NCBI GenBank assembly: GCA_030998225.1
Contig: JAPYXD010000466.1
Location: 3,761,001-3,825,000, forward strand
From: Diplolepis rosae
Lineage: Eukaryota; Arthropoda; Insecta; Hymenoptera; Diplolepididae
Length of the DNA stretch: 64,000 nt
Direction of reading: 5' to 3'
Shown: one piece after another, positions 1 through 12,013 of the stretch
Layout of the letters: the number at the start of each line of letters is the position of its first letter
Position numbering within the stretch: the first letter of the stretch is position 1
Translations under genes and position numbers: made by a program
The notes under the pieces: model-generated
The model's input: only the letters and a program-made list of their open reading frames with translations
What the model was told of the DNA's origin: nothing
The model's database searches: none

Positions 1-1446
1 TTGTTTGAAATGTCACTGTAAAATTTTGATTTATCGGAATATAAGACATCTTCAGAATTTACAAAAGTCGACGAGGAAAATAACGAGTTACAAAACTTTT
101 CTGCCGCGGCGCTTAAATTCACTTCTGAACATTCTACTTTGAAAGCGAGCATTTGTAAGCTTTTTTTCATGATTTGCTGCTCTACCCCTCGAGTGCCATT
201 CACTAAACTTTTGAAAACACGCATATTTGATTCGTAAGGGAACGTTGAGTGTGATCACGCTGGACCATTATGTTTGACCGATTGCGTAAAGTGCTCGAGC
301 ATGTGGACATTGAATCTCATATTTTGAAGCCCGTATAAACTTTCAAAATCTATGACGTATCCGGTCAAGTCATCTTCGCAGTTATCTAACTCGCATTCAG
401 TTATTTCGTTTTTCAACAATGTGTAAGTCGCGTTTACGAGAGTAGCGTGATGAACCAACAAATCTTTGTCCATCAGTGAATTTTTAAATAATTCATTGTA
501 GACTGGCACACTATAAACAAGGATCCAATTTCGCCAATCCTTAGCTTTCATATTTGAATAGTTTTTATATATCAACTCTGGCTTCTTCTGCATTTCGCGA
601 ATGGGTTTGATTTGCGACAAATATGAATCAATTTGTTCCTTGACTTTTTTCGATGTAATGCACAAATCGTATTGAAAACTGACTATTCCAAGAAACTCAG
701 TGTGCATTATATCAAAAGGTACACCCCATATGACATTGAAATTTTGTTCTGCTGAAATGGCACAAGGACCCTTGACTCCACGAGAAACAATTGTTGATTT
801 TCTTTTGTTCTTAATGTTTTTACATTTTTCATAAGCTTCAACGTCTTTCCAATAATGAATAGGAGTCCTTAACAAACCTGAACTTTTTTCAACAGGATAA
901 CGAACGCATCCGGAATACCATTCACCTTTGTCATAACAAAAAGGACAGCCGTAATAAGCATTGAATTTCACACGATTTTGAATCAAAGGTCGGGCCCCGG
1001 AATCCACACACGCGCAATTAATGGAAAACTGCAAACTCATTAAGTTGCCAGTGATGGTCGACGTAAATGAAACATTTTTTTCGTTTAATTTTCGTAACTG
1101 CTCGAGAAAATCGCTAATTATTACGTTTGATAATTCAATTGTTGGTTCCCCTGAGTGAAATAGCACACTTGCAAGAAGCATATTCCCATATCTGTGTTGA
1201 AAAGTTGCGTCGTTTATCATTATTTGAAGTGGCCATAAACTTTGCGACGACTTATTAAATATTGGAGCGCCATCAAACCCTAAATTGAACGTTATGAGAT
1301 TTTCTGAGTTTTCATATAATCGCTGCAAAATTTTACCGTGCTCTACATCTCTCATGATTCCATCGAATTCTGGTCCATTTCTTCTCCTGTACAGTTTTTC
1401 AGAAATATCATTATTAAGAAATTTTCTGTGAAAAAAGGAACGCTTC

Positions 1447-1518
1447 CACTCCGCTGGGTATCGAGGCCAGGTCCTTTCGATTGCCGGTCGAATGCTCTGT
1501 CATCTGAGCTACGGAGGT
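1447..1518 (-). repeat. tRNA-like sequence (tRNA-Ala-like, anticodon GGC), probably a SINE head
   Basis: On the minus strand 72 nt fold as a cloverleaf. The D stem GCTC/GAGC and anticodon stem TTCGA/TCGAA are perfect, the 7-nt anticodon loop CCGGCAA gives GGC, the variable loop has 5 nt, and the T loop is CTCGATA. Defects argue against a working tRNA: C instead of the invariant U33, a C-C mismatch in the T stem, and two unpaired acceptor positions. The A- and B-box-like segments are partly kept. Its place inside an insertion points to a tRNA-derived SINE. Confidence 0.6.
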
Positions 1519-1582
1519 TCCACAACTTTTCTCACAGAAATTTGTTAACGCCAATCTTGGCTACGGATAAACCGGGAACTAT

Positions 1583-1870
1583 TTTCTGATTTTTCTAAAT
1601 CATTTCAGTCGATTATGTCGATCATTAGAAGAGTGTATCACTGTATGTGACAACGGAACTCTACTATATCGACCTTATCAACCTATGATTCAGAATTAAT
1701 GTAACGTCTCGCAAGGCTAGATGGAATTTTTTTTTAATCATAATTAAATTATTTTATCATAATTATGATATAGTATATAGTCGATATAGTAGAGTTCCGT
1801 TATCACATACAGTGATACACTCTTCTAATGATCGACATAATCGACTGAAATGATTTAGAAAAATCAGAAA
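1583..1870. repeat. Near-perfect 90-bp inverted repeat (hairpin)
   Basis: Arms 1583-1672 and 1781-1870 are reverse complements with one mismatch (position 1651), separated by 108 bp of AT-rich DNA. The right arm supplies the last codons of the truncated N-terminal transposase frame. Such arms would form a long stem in RNA or cruciform DNA. Confidence 0.9.
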
Positions 1871-2592
1871 TATCATGTTTCATTTCTTTGTTTCTTAAGA
1901 GTAAATTCATTTGATATTCCAAATCGATTGAATAAAATGAATTCGGCGCCAGCGCATATATGACATTTACTGTTGCACATTTATCGCATAGAATTGATGC
2001 TTCATCAACATAGACGTTTCCGGAACATAAAATATTGAAACACTTGAAGCAAAAAAAGTTTCGCGTAATTACTTCTGGCATATCGAGCACACGATCCATT
2101 CTGTGTTGCGAAATTTTCAAATCATTGAATTCAGGTCCGGCGCAAGTTTTAACCAAGTCAATTAAACTCGACCTTGCCTCCTTTGTCAACGAATGTTTCA
2201 AAGAAAAAGCTGAGCAAAGGTACACAACGTCATTTTTGTTTCTTTGGAATCGTCAATTTCCATGTCATTGGTGTTTGATGATGTTGGACGTTCGATCCTG
2301 CTGATGAAGTCACTCATTGTATCAGTTTTTTGATACTTCTCTCTTGAAACGCTGTCAACTTTTACGTTGAACATTGCATCGTTCCTCTGCGCTGATGTTG
2401 CGATTTCTTCTGAAACTGGAAATAAAAAAAATGATATTTGTGGGCTGTGATTAAGCAGAAATAGATAATGTATGATGTACTATATTTAAATGTTTCAACC
2501 TAGTTCATACTATTGTAATACTATGTCAATTATTAATATACCAGATAATGACATGTTACATTAAAAATTCCATGAAACATGACAGCAATTGG

Positions 2593-2829
2593 TACACGGA
2601 GAAAATATTATAACGAAAACAGCATGGAACATCCCATATTTTTGTTTCACGAGACGAATCGTACCGAAAATGCACGATTGTATACTACTATTGCACAGCT
2701 CTATGCCAAAAAAGCATAGGAGCCGTGCAATTAAAGTATCGGCTCGTGCATTTTCGGTGCAATTCGTCCTGTGAAACAGAAGCATGCGATGTTCAATGCT
2801 GTTTTTGCTACAGTATAACCTCCGCGTAA
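2593..2829. mobile_element. Palindromic MITE, about 237 bp, ends TACACGGAG/CTCCGCGTA
   Basis: The two halves are diverged reverse complements around a centre at about 2713 (for example ACAGCATGGAACATC on the left and GATGTTCAATGCTGT on the right). The two small reading frames on opposite strands here are by-products of the palindrome. The terminal motif ACACGGAGAAA recurs at the ends of the fold-back element at 52619-52886, so both may belong to one MITE superfamily. Confidence 0.7.
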
Positions 2830-3338
2830 TACATTGAAAACAAAGACATTTTTAATTATTGAATTTGTTATACTGTTTATTCGATTCTCACTAATTTGAG
2901 TTTTCTCGTGTCGAATATTCCATCTTTTTCTCGTCGTTTCGGATACCATTGAAGGATGAAAATTCGGATCTAGTGGCAATTTGTAGAATCTCCTTTCTCT
3001 GTAAAAAATATGAAATTTTTTAAACTATTAATTCAATTTTTTTCATTATTAGATGTGCTGCGAATATATTTACCGAGATGAGTCACTGCCTGGTAAATGT
3101 TTCGCATTGCAATATTGATTCGTGAACATTTTTACAGCAAAATTCTACCCAAAAAGAAACTAAATCATATAAATACAATTTATTTCTGCACTTTTACTCA
3201 ATAAAAATGTTATGCATTTCTAAAAATGTTTTAATGGTAATTTTAATATTCCGTAACCAGGCAATTTTAATGCTTTAAATCGAATTTTTATTAAAAAAAG
3301 ACTGGTTATCGTTACGTATAACGATGAAATTTACAATT
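2830..3338. other. AT-rich stretch, possible single exon of the transposase gene
   Basis: Nothing certain. On the minus strand a candidate splice acceptor (TTTTTTACAG) just above position 3000 is followed by about 100 nt that read KLPLDPNFHPSMVSETTRKR without a stop. This may be an upstream exon of the transposase or chance. Confidence 0.25.
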
Positions 3339-3699
3339 ACACTCCACGCTCTCTTATATGACGAGCTCGGGACCGAGAACTTTCCTTTATACGACAGCGC
3401 AAGAGGAACCCGCCTATACCCTGCCACTATACAATATAATATTACATTATGAGGGATGAAGCATAGCGATTGCAACGAGTGTGAAGTTTGCTGCCCAAGC
3501 GAGACGAGGGCTGCATTCACACTCATTGAATCCATAATTTTTTCTTTCGACTAATGCATATTATTTTCCATAGCAACTCTTTTCAGAATTGGATTTGATG
3601 TAATTTTACAGCGAAAAAGTGGGAATGGAGGGGAACGACCTTCCTGTCGTATAGGAGAGCGGCAAATGGTCGTATAAGGGAGCGCGGAGTGTACATATA
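3339..3699. repeat. MITE-like inverted terminal repeats, about 360 bp
   Basis: ACACTCCACGCTCTCTTATA near 3340 is matched in inverted form by TATAAGGGAGCGCGGAGTGT near 3677-3696 (about 25-bp ends), and internal words such as CCTATACGAC also recur inverted. No coding sequence lies inside. A short (TG)n/(CG)n run follows at about 3740-3770. Confidence 0.6.
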
Positions 3700-3913
3700 G
3701 TAATTCAAATACATATATGTGTATGCACTTCTGTATATGCCATGTGTGTGCATGTGTGTGTGCGCGCACTCTTTTGTTTATCTCTACCTAGAAAAAAATT
3801 TGAGGTTGAGTGAAAAAATAGCATGTGCAAAAAATGCAAAAAAAGCAAAAAAAAAACGTACAAGAGTAATCACCAGACTAGATTAATCGCAATTAATCGC
3901 GTGTCAAAGTGCT

Positions 3914-6900
3914 ATGAAGTGGTACGTGATTAATTTTCTGGATCCTCCTCAAGGAGGGGAGGACAAGTTTGTTTATTCATCGAAAATGATGATGGTGGGA
4001 AACAAATACGAAGAATCGAAGTTTCGAGAAGGAGCGAAATACAAAATAAATCACAACTTCTACGGCGACTTAAGCGTTGGCGAGGCACAAATTATATCTG
4101 CACACGGTAATTTATGCATTACAATGATAATTGAATTTGTTTATCTTAAATTCGATATTTTTTTATGCATAAAGTCATTCCTTTTATCTGCAATGAAACA
4201 TTTGATGAGCAGTTTTCGAGTTCTTTTATTAATTGTATTTCTCAATGTAGGTTTGGTTACATTAATTTATAAAAAAAAAACAAAATCATTTACATCAAAA
4301 TTTTAATAATCATGCATTGATGACTTTGTTTTTTAGAATCGGAAGATGCTGCAATTACAGCAATGAAAAAATGTCGAGGAGCTGGAATTCCCTCTCGACT
4401 CTTACAGAGCGCCACAGAAGCAGAAGAGAGCGATGCCAAGGAAACGGTAGAAAAAGAAAAATCGGTATATACTCGAATTTACTTTTCTTTTCATTTTTTA
4501 AACTTATTAACCCTTCTGTGCCTTGATCTCTCATTTATATTCGTCTATTCTTTAATTCCCAGAAAATAAATTCCGCGTCCCAAAAAGAAAAATACGAAAC
4601 CCTTCGTATGGAAACATTGCGAAAATTGAAGGAGGACCGATTGATGGGTAAAACAAAGCTAGAAATAGATGGTGAATCAGAACCAAAATTATAGAATTAA
4701 AATTAAAATTAAATAAAATTTAAAATAAAAAAATAAAATTAAATAAAAATTATAGAATATTATCCATTATTATGCATTATCTTATCAAGGTAATGTGAAT
4801 ATTATCCTCAATATCCTTTATTACTCTTGCTTTGTCCATTCTTTATAGGTGAATGAGATTGATGAAAATAATTCCAGCGACATTCCAGCACGAAAAAGCT
4901 CGCCTCTAACAGAGGTGAGTTTCATTTTACATTATTCACGAAGTATTAAAGATGACAGGGTAGATCAAATTTATACTTCTTTTAGTTACCAAATCATTGT
5001 CATTTTATTGTTTACACTCATTTTTTTGGTTCACAGTTGAATCATTTTACTTGTATCAAATGACATTCACTGTAACTTGCACAATTTAATGTGATTGACT
5101 TTTATTTTTCATTCTTGTAATGTTTTTTATTACTGCTCATAATTATTCCAAGGAATCAAAAAATAAGAAAAACGATTTGCGACATCAGGTAAATTACCTG
5201 GAGAATCTAAACAAAGAACTCTGTCAAGAAGTAACTGAACTGAAACTTCTCGTTACGAAAGTGAAGGACAAAAATATGTGTTACTCACAACTTTATCGAA
5301 CAAAGAAGCAGAGTACAAATCAAATGTAACCAAATTGGAAGATGTGATTGTAGAAAAGGAGAATGACATCGACTTCTTATTAGAATCATTAAAGAAGCTG
5401 GAAATTTGATCGAAAGAAGGTGACGATTCACTTAAAAAATGTTATAATTTGATTATGTTTAAGCAATAAAAGAAAAGAGGGCTGAAAATTCGAAATTTAT
5501 ATTGCGACATAAATGAATCTATCATATTGTAAAAACTAATCAATTAATGGTTTCAACAAATACCCCACGCCTCATTAGTAGTTTTTGTGTCACAGACATT
5601 GTCATTAACAATCATTGTTTCACTATTTTTGTATGTGAGATTTGAGTATATTAAGTTGAATCTAATGATATTTGCAACAGGTCACGTGATTTTTTTATAT
5701 AATTTTGAATTATTTTAATTTCTTAGTCTTTTTAAAATTATGCAAATCAAGTTTTTTTACAAAGAAATTACTGTATTATAATTTAAATTTTGAGTTTTTA
5801 AATGAAATGAAGATTTTTCAACAAAAAGTTTATCTTTATAAATGGTGAAAAATCGGTCGATTTAGATACAGTCCAAAATATTTTGCAGATTGCTTCAAAT
5901 ATTGGATCATTTCTTTTTTCAGAACTTGTCAATAACTCAGGAACGTCGCAAAGAGGTCCTGCGATTGTTGAAAAACCTGATGTCGAAGCATCCATTTTCG
6001 AAAATGATGGGAATGGATATGTGAGTTAAAAAGTGTTATATAACAAATTACTGATTGGGATTCATGATGTATTGAATTTTGAGATTGGCTATTTGTAATG
6101 GATTTTTGGGTTAGAATTTTTAATTATTAAAAATTAATTTTTAAGAAGTGGCTACTTTAAAATGACTTTTTCATTATTAAAAATGGATATTTAGTAATGA
6201 ATTTATGAACGCGTTCCAAAATCTTCAAAGACATTCATACCGCAGCCCATAAAATCAATTATTAATGGAATTTCAATTAATTTTAATTGAAATGAAATTT
6301 ATCTTGAAAAATTATGATAGAAAAAACGAAACTCATTTGGTGTACAGGATGATTCTCGATTCGAAAGTATTATCACATGTTTACATTGGTATGCTACAGT
6401 TTTTTTTTAAACGAAAGCAAATAACATTTAAAGTTCAATGAAAATGAATAGTTCGATTATAAATGAAACGGGGGATTTGCATCAATTTTTTCGTTTTATT
6501 TAGAAATAAATTGAATGAATTTGTAATTTTTTATGCATGGTATGATGGTTCCTTATTTTAAACATTTCAAAGTTTTGCTAAACTTTTAAATTCACCAACA
6601 ATCTTAGAACATTTTCAATTTACTGTCATTTCTATATTTGTTAAGTTCGGTAAATGGTGGCTGTTAGATTATTCATTTGCATCACTCATAATGAATGCTT
6701 GCTACAAAAATGCAATGGGGAAAGTGTAATAAATCATATGAGAATGTCTTTTGTCGTAGATTTACATTGGGCAAAAATTGTGGCTCCAAAGAATGTATTC
6801 GACATGATTTACAACGAATGTAAGATTCCAGCCAGTTTTGTGAAAAATATGACGATTGCTGTCTTTGGATACGACATTTTGCGGAAATCAACGATAACTG

Positions 6901-7700
6901 GTCGAGGAAGCAATAGAAATATCAAAAAATCAAAAGGACAAGAAATGGAACAGTTGGGCCCCCTTTGTGTATTGGCCATTAAAGGTGAAAATAATTTACC
7001 TATGAATTAAAATTCGATTGACAATCTCTTTACACCGCTTGAATATTCGTCGGTACATGTGTTTCACTTATTTTATATATTAGTTTAAGCAAGTAAACAT
7101 ATTCGAGAGCTCGAGCTTTTATTTTTTTCTACTGACGTCGAGTGCATTTTTTATTACATGATGAACAGATTCGTTCAAGAAATTTCTCACGGAGAAAACG
7201 AAAATATCCTCCGTTACCGAGATTGACGACCTGGTCGAGTCAACGAAAAGTATTATTCGAAGAAAAGCTGCTCAAGTAAAAGCTGGTACATATCTTTGAA
7301 ATTATTTTATAATTATTAATAAAATCTAGTTCTTGTAGGCAAAGATAAATTGATTTTCAAACATACGAGTTTATTAATTTTTAAATACGAACTATCAGAT
7401 TACACACAAAAAATCGACTGGACACCAAGGAAAAGGAAGCCTCGTGAAAACCTCGAAGGATAAAGCGTAGAAGGAAGTGAAGAAATCGCGAACGAATCAG
7501 GAAACGATGACAATTTGAACGCAGAAACTACCGACAACACCAACGAGCTCCACGATATAGATCCCGAGAAACAAGAGGATGGAGAGCCATCCAATCCAGA
7601 CAAAAATCCTATTGAGGCGATTATAGAGGTAGACCCCTCTATTCTCCCAGATGAAATGGAGGCCCTCGTCGAAAGTTTCGACAAGGTCCAAAAAGGTTAA
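3914..7700 (+). pseudogene. BEN-domain coiled-coil gene, multi-exon, apparently broken
   Basis: The exons look like those of an insect BEN-domain chromatin/transcription factor. The first exon (3914-about 4108) encodes an MKWYVINFLD-type N-terminal module. Small acidic/basic exons follow at about 4337-4465, 4562-4694 and 4849-4914. A leucine-rich coiled-coil exon lies at about 5153-5409, an exon at 5923-6020 ends in GTGAGT, and the BEN core (about 6760-6984) shows VAPKNVFDMIYNECK and ITGRGSNRN. The BEN C-terminal helix exon is about 7170-7285 and the last exon about 7398-7700. Breaks: the coiled coil changes frame near 5275, and the last exon has an in-frame TAA near 7462 followed by about 78 further open acidic codons. 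Introns are present, so this is not a processed copy. It is either a decayed duplicate or a gene with assembly errors. BEN domains bind DNA and often recruit repressors. Confidence 0.65.
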
Positions 7701-7883
7701 ATTCATGGGAATACACTTGTTTTCACATGTATTAAGTATTTTAAATCACATTTTTCTGTTATTTGAAATGAACATCGAAGCGAAAAAATGTATTCCATTT
7801 GTATGAACGTTATGTTATAAGATAAAATACACATAATATAATATATATATATATGTTTTTGTCGTATTATCCTTGATGAAAGT

Positions 7884-8806
7884 TTCGTATTGGATTTCAA
7901 TCCGACGTATTCCGAGCTATTCCGGGCCATTCCGTAATTTTCCTCCGTTTCAATCCGTGCTATTCCGAATCGATCCGATGCAAGTTTTGAATCCCTTCCA
8001 ATCCGAGCGTCAACCTCGAGTTCAAATTCGAATCAATCTGTGGCAGTTCCTTAGAAGCTGTTTCACTCCATTCCTTTAAAAGAAGTCAAATCTGAATGAA
8101 CCCGAAACAACCTTTGAATCCTTTTGAATCCGAATGAAATTGAATCACATCCTGACATACTTTTGAATCCGAATCAATCCGTCTGCTCAATCCGAATGAA
8201 TCCGAGACTCAACTGGACAAACTTTTGAATTCTTCTCAATCCGTCACCCTGTCTCAGTCCAAACCGATTCAATCCGAAATAAGTTCTGAATCATCTTTTA
8301 AATCCGAAGTTTTCCTGAAAATTCAATCCGAAGTCAAGTTGAAAACCGTACTAAACCGTATATTTTCTCGAAGTTCAATCTGAATCAATCCGAACTCGAA
8401 TTGATCCAAACCGAATTTTCAATGAGAATTAATCCGAACGAATCCAAGGTCGGAATGATTCGAATTTATCTGGATTGAAAACTGAGTTTCGGATTTGTTC
8501 GGATTAATTCGGATAGTTGCCTCGGATTAAATCGTATTAAGTCGGATTGAATGTTCTCTCCAAATTCCGGATTAGGGCGCATTGGTTCGGATTAGAATTT
8601 CTGTGTCGACTTCGAATTGGGTCGGATTGGAATCATTTCGCCATCACCGGATTGGGTCGGATTATAATTTTTCTGCTGACTTCGGTTTAGGTCGGATTCG
8701 ATCGGATGCGATTCCTATATTTTTCACGGAATGGCTCCAAATATAACTGATTGGGACGGAGACAGATTTCGGAATAAGACGGATTAGAACGTATTGGATT
8801 TTTTCA
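7884..8806. repeat. Degenerate CCGAAT/ATTCGG fold-back repeat, about 0.9 kb
   Basis: From about 7884 to 8450 the plus strand is packed with variants of AATCCGAATCAATCCG. From about 8460 to 8806 it is packed with the reverse complement, GGATT(G/C)GGTCGGATT. The strand switch is abrupt, near 8455. The outer ends also match inverted (GTATTGGATTTC at 7890 and GTATTGGATTTTTT at 8790 read differently, but ATTCCG/CGGAAT blocks line up). No coding potential was seen. Confidence 0.75.
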
Positions 8807-9061
8807 GCAATAAATGAGTCAAAAATTGAAGTACTAAAGTAAGCAGCGTTTTAATATTCTGCGTAGGCATTCAATCCACATGCATTTTAATCCTTCATAT
8901 GAGAGCATACAAAATTTGTCTACACAAATTATTCATTGCCAAAGTCTTTGGATACCTACAGAAAACATTGACGACGATTCTTCCTATTCTTCCCGTTAAC
9001 ATTGAATGCACGTGACTTTAAATGAAAATTTAATACCTACAGGAAGAATTCAGAAACGGTA
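8807..9061. other. AT-rich spacer with no recognised feature
   Basis: No gene, RNA or repeat was recognised between the fold-back repeat and the gypsy remnant. Confidence 0.5.
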
Positions 9062-10907
9062 TTAAATCCCATTGGCTTTCTAAACGGCTCTATTTTCACT
9101 CGTTTGCCGGGAAAACAAGTGTAATAGATTCTGATCGTTAGTTTGGAGCAACATTGCTCCCAAACCTTCACTTGAAGCATCAGTGTATAATTCAGTCCTA
9201 GACGCGTTCGAATTGAAAATTCCCAATATTGGTTCTTCCTCGAATTTTAATTTAATTTCACCAAAACACGCTTCCTGACGAGAGGTCCATTCAAACGACC
9301 GAACGGATTTTAAGAGATCAATTAGCGGATTAACGATCTTTGCAAACAGGTGTAAACCTCCTAAAAAAAATGGCAAGGCCAATAAACATTCGAACTCCTT
9401 GTACGTTTGTAGGGATCGGAAAATCAAGAATCGCTTGCAACTTACGTCGTCCGGGTTGAATGCCCTTTTCGCTGACCGTGTACCCTAGAAATTCTACTTC
9501 CGTGATTACAAATTGACACTTTTTTAAATTCAAGGTTAGACCTGCATCGGATAACAGTTTCAAAACTTTTTCCATTTTTTCTAACATTTCTTTCCTGGAT
9601 TTAGCATGAATAAGAATATCGAATAAGATCTTATAAGAATCTTATCTTAATCTTATCTTATAAGAATAAGTTAACGCTAGACTGTTCCCATAGGGACCAA
9701 AGATTATTTTCATTAATTTATTAAAATAAAAGGGAGCATTCATCAGCCGGAATATTGCGCGTTCGAATTGTCCGGTTTCATCTTGAGTTATAAACGCTGT
9801 TTTTTGTTTAGCATTTTCGCTTAAAGGTATCTGTATATACCCTGGAGCAAGATCTAAGGTCGTAAACAAAACTGCTCCATTTAAACTTTCAATTTCATCA
9901 TCTAAATTAGGCATAGGAAAGTTTAATCTCACCGTCTTCTTATTCAAGCGTCTGTAATTAATTACTAATCTGTGACTGCCGTCTGACTATTTGGCAAAAA
10001 AACTTTCCTTTCCTCTTTACCTGAACGGTAGGGCTTTGCAGACGGAGGCTCGGTTCCAGGCTTTTCTACTATCTCCATTTCCAAAAGGTGCGTTAGACCG
10101 ATTTCTGATACATCTCTAGCAACTGTTTGTCGGCATTTGTTAATCAATTCTAGCAACATATTCTTTTCTTCAGACGATCGACTTTCGTGTATAATTATTT
10201 GCTCAGTAGTAACCGGCTTTTTATTCGTAGAAATCTTTGGTAAATCTTTTCCTAAAACCATTACGCAATGTCCAAGGGAATCATCCTTCTTTATTTCAAA
10301 TTTTTCTTTTGATTCATTTTTAAACGTAACTCAAGTTCGGATTCGCTAATATTTACTTTAATTTAAAAAATTGAGGCAGGATTTAACGAAATCGTTTCCG
10401 ACGATTTTATTTCAATAAGATCAGATTTAGGGCCTTTTTCAAAAATATCCGGACTGAAATGGAACTTATCACGATCTAAAAACTCCAATTTTCCGTCGAT
10501 CTTGAAATGTGTGACATGAGGCAAATCGATAAAATTTCGACCATTAATAGCGTCATGTTGTTGAACGTCGTCAGGTATAATCCTAAATAAAACGTTTTCG
10601 GCACTAAATGGTCAATTGTAACTTTTTCGCGAATGATTCCACAAGATTTAATGACATTTCCAGATTAACCGAAACCAAGCAGATTACTTGAAACACGGAA
10701 GATTTCAAAACCATTCTCAATAACGACAGATGCTTTAATTGTGCAGTCCGAACTGCCCGTATCAATCAAAGCATTAACAATACCATTGCCGATCCGTACC
10801 AATTTACCATAAGTTCCGATACTTTTTTCAGAATCTGATATTACCAAATTAATTTTACCCTCTGAAAGAGACTTTGGCTTAGTGCACTCTTTAGCAACAT
10901 GCATCAT
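9062..10907 (-). pseudogene. Eroded Ty3/gypsy gag-pol remnant (PR, RT, RNase H)
   Basis: The minus strand reads, in several frames, a gag C-terminal end, an aspartic protease with ALIDTGSSDCT (about 10760), a pre-RT region (10261-9965), RT palm (9947-9642: TTLDLAPGYIQIPL, RLMNAPFYFNKLM), RT thumb (9587-9330: FLGYTVSEKGIQPG) and the start of RNase H (9427-9080: LYTDASSEGLGAMLL). Frame breaks lie near 9965, 9640 and 9400. The YxDD box is destroyed by an AT-rich TAAGAT-type duplication at about 9612-9670. No integrase, LTR or primer site was seen. The sequence differs from the other three gypsy elements here, so it is a separate lineage. It encodes no intact enzyme. Confidence 0.8.
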
Positions 10908-12013
10908 TTTAGGTAAGTGTTTATCAAAATATCAAAGTCGAGAGAAACATAATTCTCGATCTTAGCTCAACAGCTGCCAGCATGAAATCGAAGCTAGAAA
11001 GTGGGGACACACCCAGACGCCGCGTTTAGTTGTGTGAGGATCCAAACAGTTCAGTGGTGGGGGCCGTTTACGTCCACGTTCTGCGAACCAGCCCTGTCCG
11101 ACAAAAAACAAAATGGCGGTTCCTTAGTGATTATAGTTTCTATGTGCGGAGTTTTCTCACCAGAGTGGCGCTGCACGCAGCACGCTCTACAAAAGCATTA
11201 TACTAATAGACAAATATTTAAAAAAATTTAAATAATTAAGTTTCTGAACAATATGGAATGAGAAAATGTTCCTAAAATGATTCTAGGACATAAAATACAC
11301 ATTTTGCATAAATCAATCAATACAAAATAAAAAAAAGAACACATTAAACTTCGTAAAATATATACTGTGGATACGCATGAAGAATTCTTGAGACCCTGAA
11401 CAAAATTTTTTTTATGTTATCCCCATATAACTGAAAATATATTTAAAAATAAATAAAAAGGTTAAGCTTCTAAAAAGAAGTATTTTCCATTTTTATTTTC
11501 CAGCTTCAAACAAATGAAATGAAAAATAATTATTTTGTTAAGCCCTGTGTTCAACATAAAAAACCGTGTCAAGGGAAATATATACTCAATTAAAAATTTG
11601 TAAATGTAACAAAAAATATTCATTACTATAAAATTTGCTAGTACATATTTTCAACACATTTTAAATTTTTGACATGTACAGATCGATGATGCCTAGTTAA
11701 GTGTCGCAAAGCTTGACTGCTTTTTTCTTCAAGACGCTAAATTTTTAAAATTCAGCCATTTCCTGTCTTACGAATTGTCTCATTCTTATTTAAAATAAAA
11801 TTAAATCACATATGCTAACATTTCTACAGCTTCATTGGCATGTTCTTTGCATTGAAAAATAAATTTTGTTTCGCATGACAAAAAATATTCATTACTATAA
11901 AATTTGCTAGTACATATTTTTAACATATTTTAAATTTTTAACATGTACAGATCGATGATGACTAGTTAAGTGTGGCAAAGCTTGGCATGCTTTTTTTTCA
12001 AAACGCTAAATTT

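Larger units (their letters stand above)
1412..1876. mobile_element. Insertion with 13-bp target duplication inside the transposase gene
   Basis: The 13-bp word TCAGAAATATCAT occurs at 1399-1411 and again at 1864-1876. When one copy and the DNA between are left out, the transposase frame runs on without a break, so this is a clean insertion. The inserted DNA holds a tRNA-like sequence (1447-1518, minus) enclosed by a 12-13-bp inverted repeat (1419-1431 and 1532-1543) and then a strong hairpin (1583-1870). A long variable target duplication plus a tRNA-derived head fits a SINE or SINE-like retroposon, but I see no clear poly(A) tail. The element family is not recognised. Confidence 0.75.
1..2419 (-). 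pseudogene. Broken CACTA (En/Spm, Tnp2-like) transposase gene
   Basis: The minus strand encodes a large DNA-transposase-like protein in pieces. The N-terminal piece (about 2225-1864) has two CxxC pairs of a zinc-binding region (FFCFKCF, ILCDKC). The main piece (about 1411-255) has CPFCYDKGEW, a PFDIMHTEFLGI motif with the DxxH signature of animal CACTA/Tnp2 proteins, and the C-terminal NVHMLEHFTQSV motif. It is broken in at least three ways. A 465-bp insertion with a 13-bp target duplication separates the two pieces. A TGA at about 255-257 sits where family members have Trp after GP(A/L), and the frame then stays open to the window edge. The 5' part (about 2419-2226) reads in another frame, with a likely splice acceptor at about 2420. 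The family call rests on remembered motif patterns, not a search. Confidence 0.65.

Noticed and set aside
1447..1518. Functional tRNA-Ala gene
   Set aside because: C33, a T-stem mismatch and two acceptor mismatches inside a mobile insertion make a working tRNA unlikely.
1338..1589. 83-codon plus-strand frame
   Set aside because: It overlaps the tRNA-like insertion and its target site; it is an antisense by-product without any domain.
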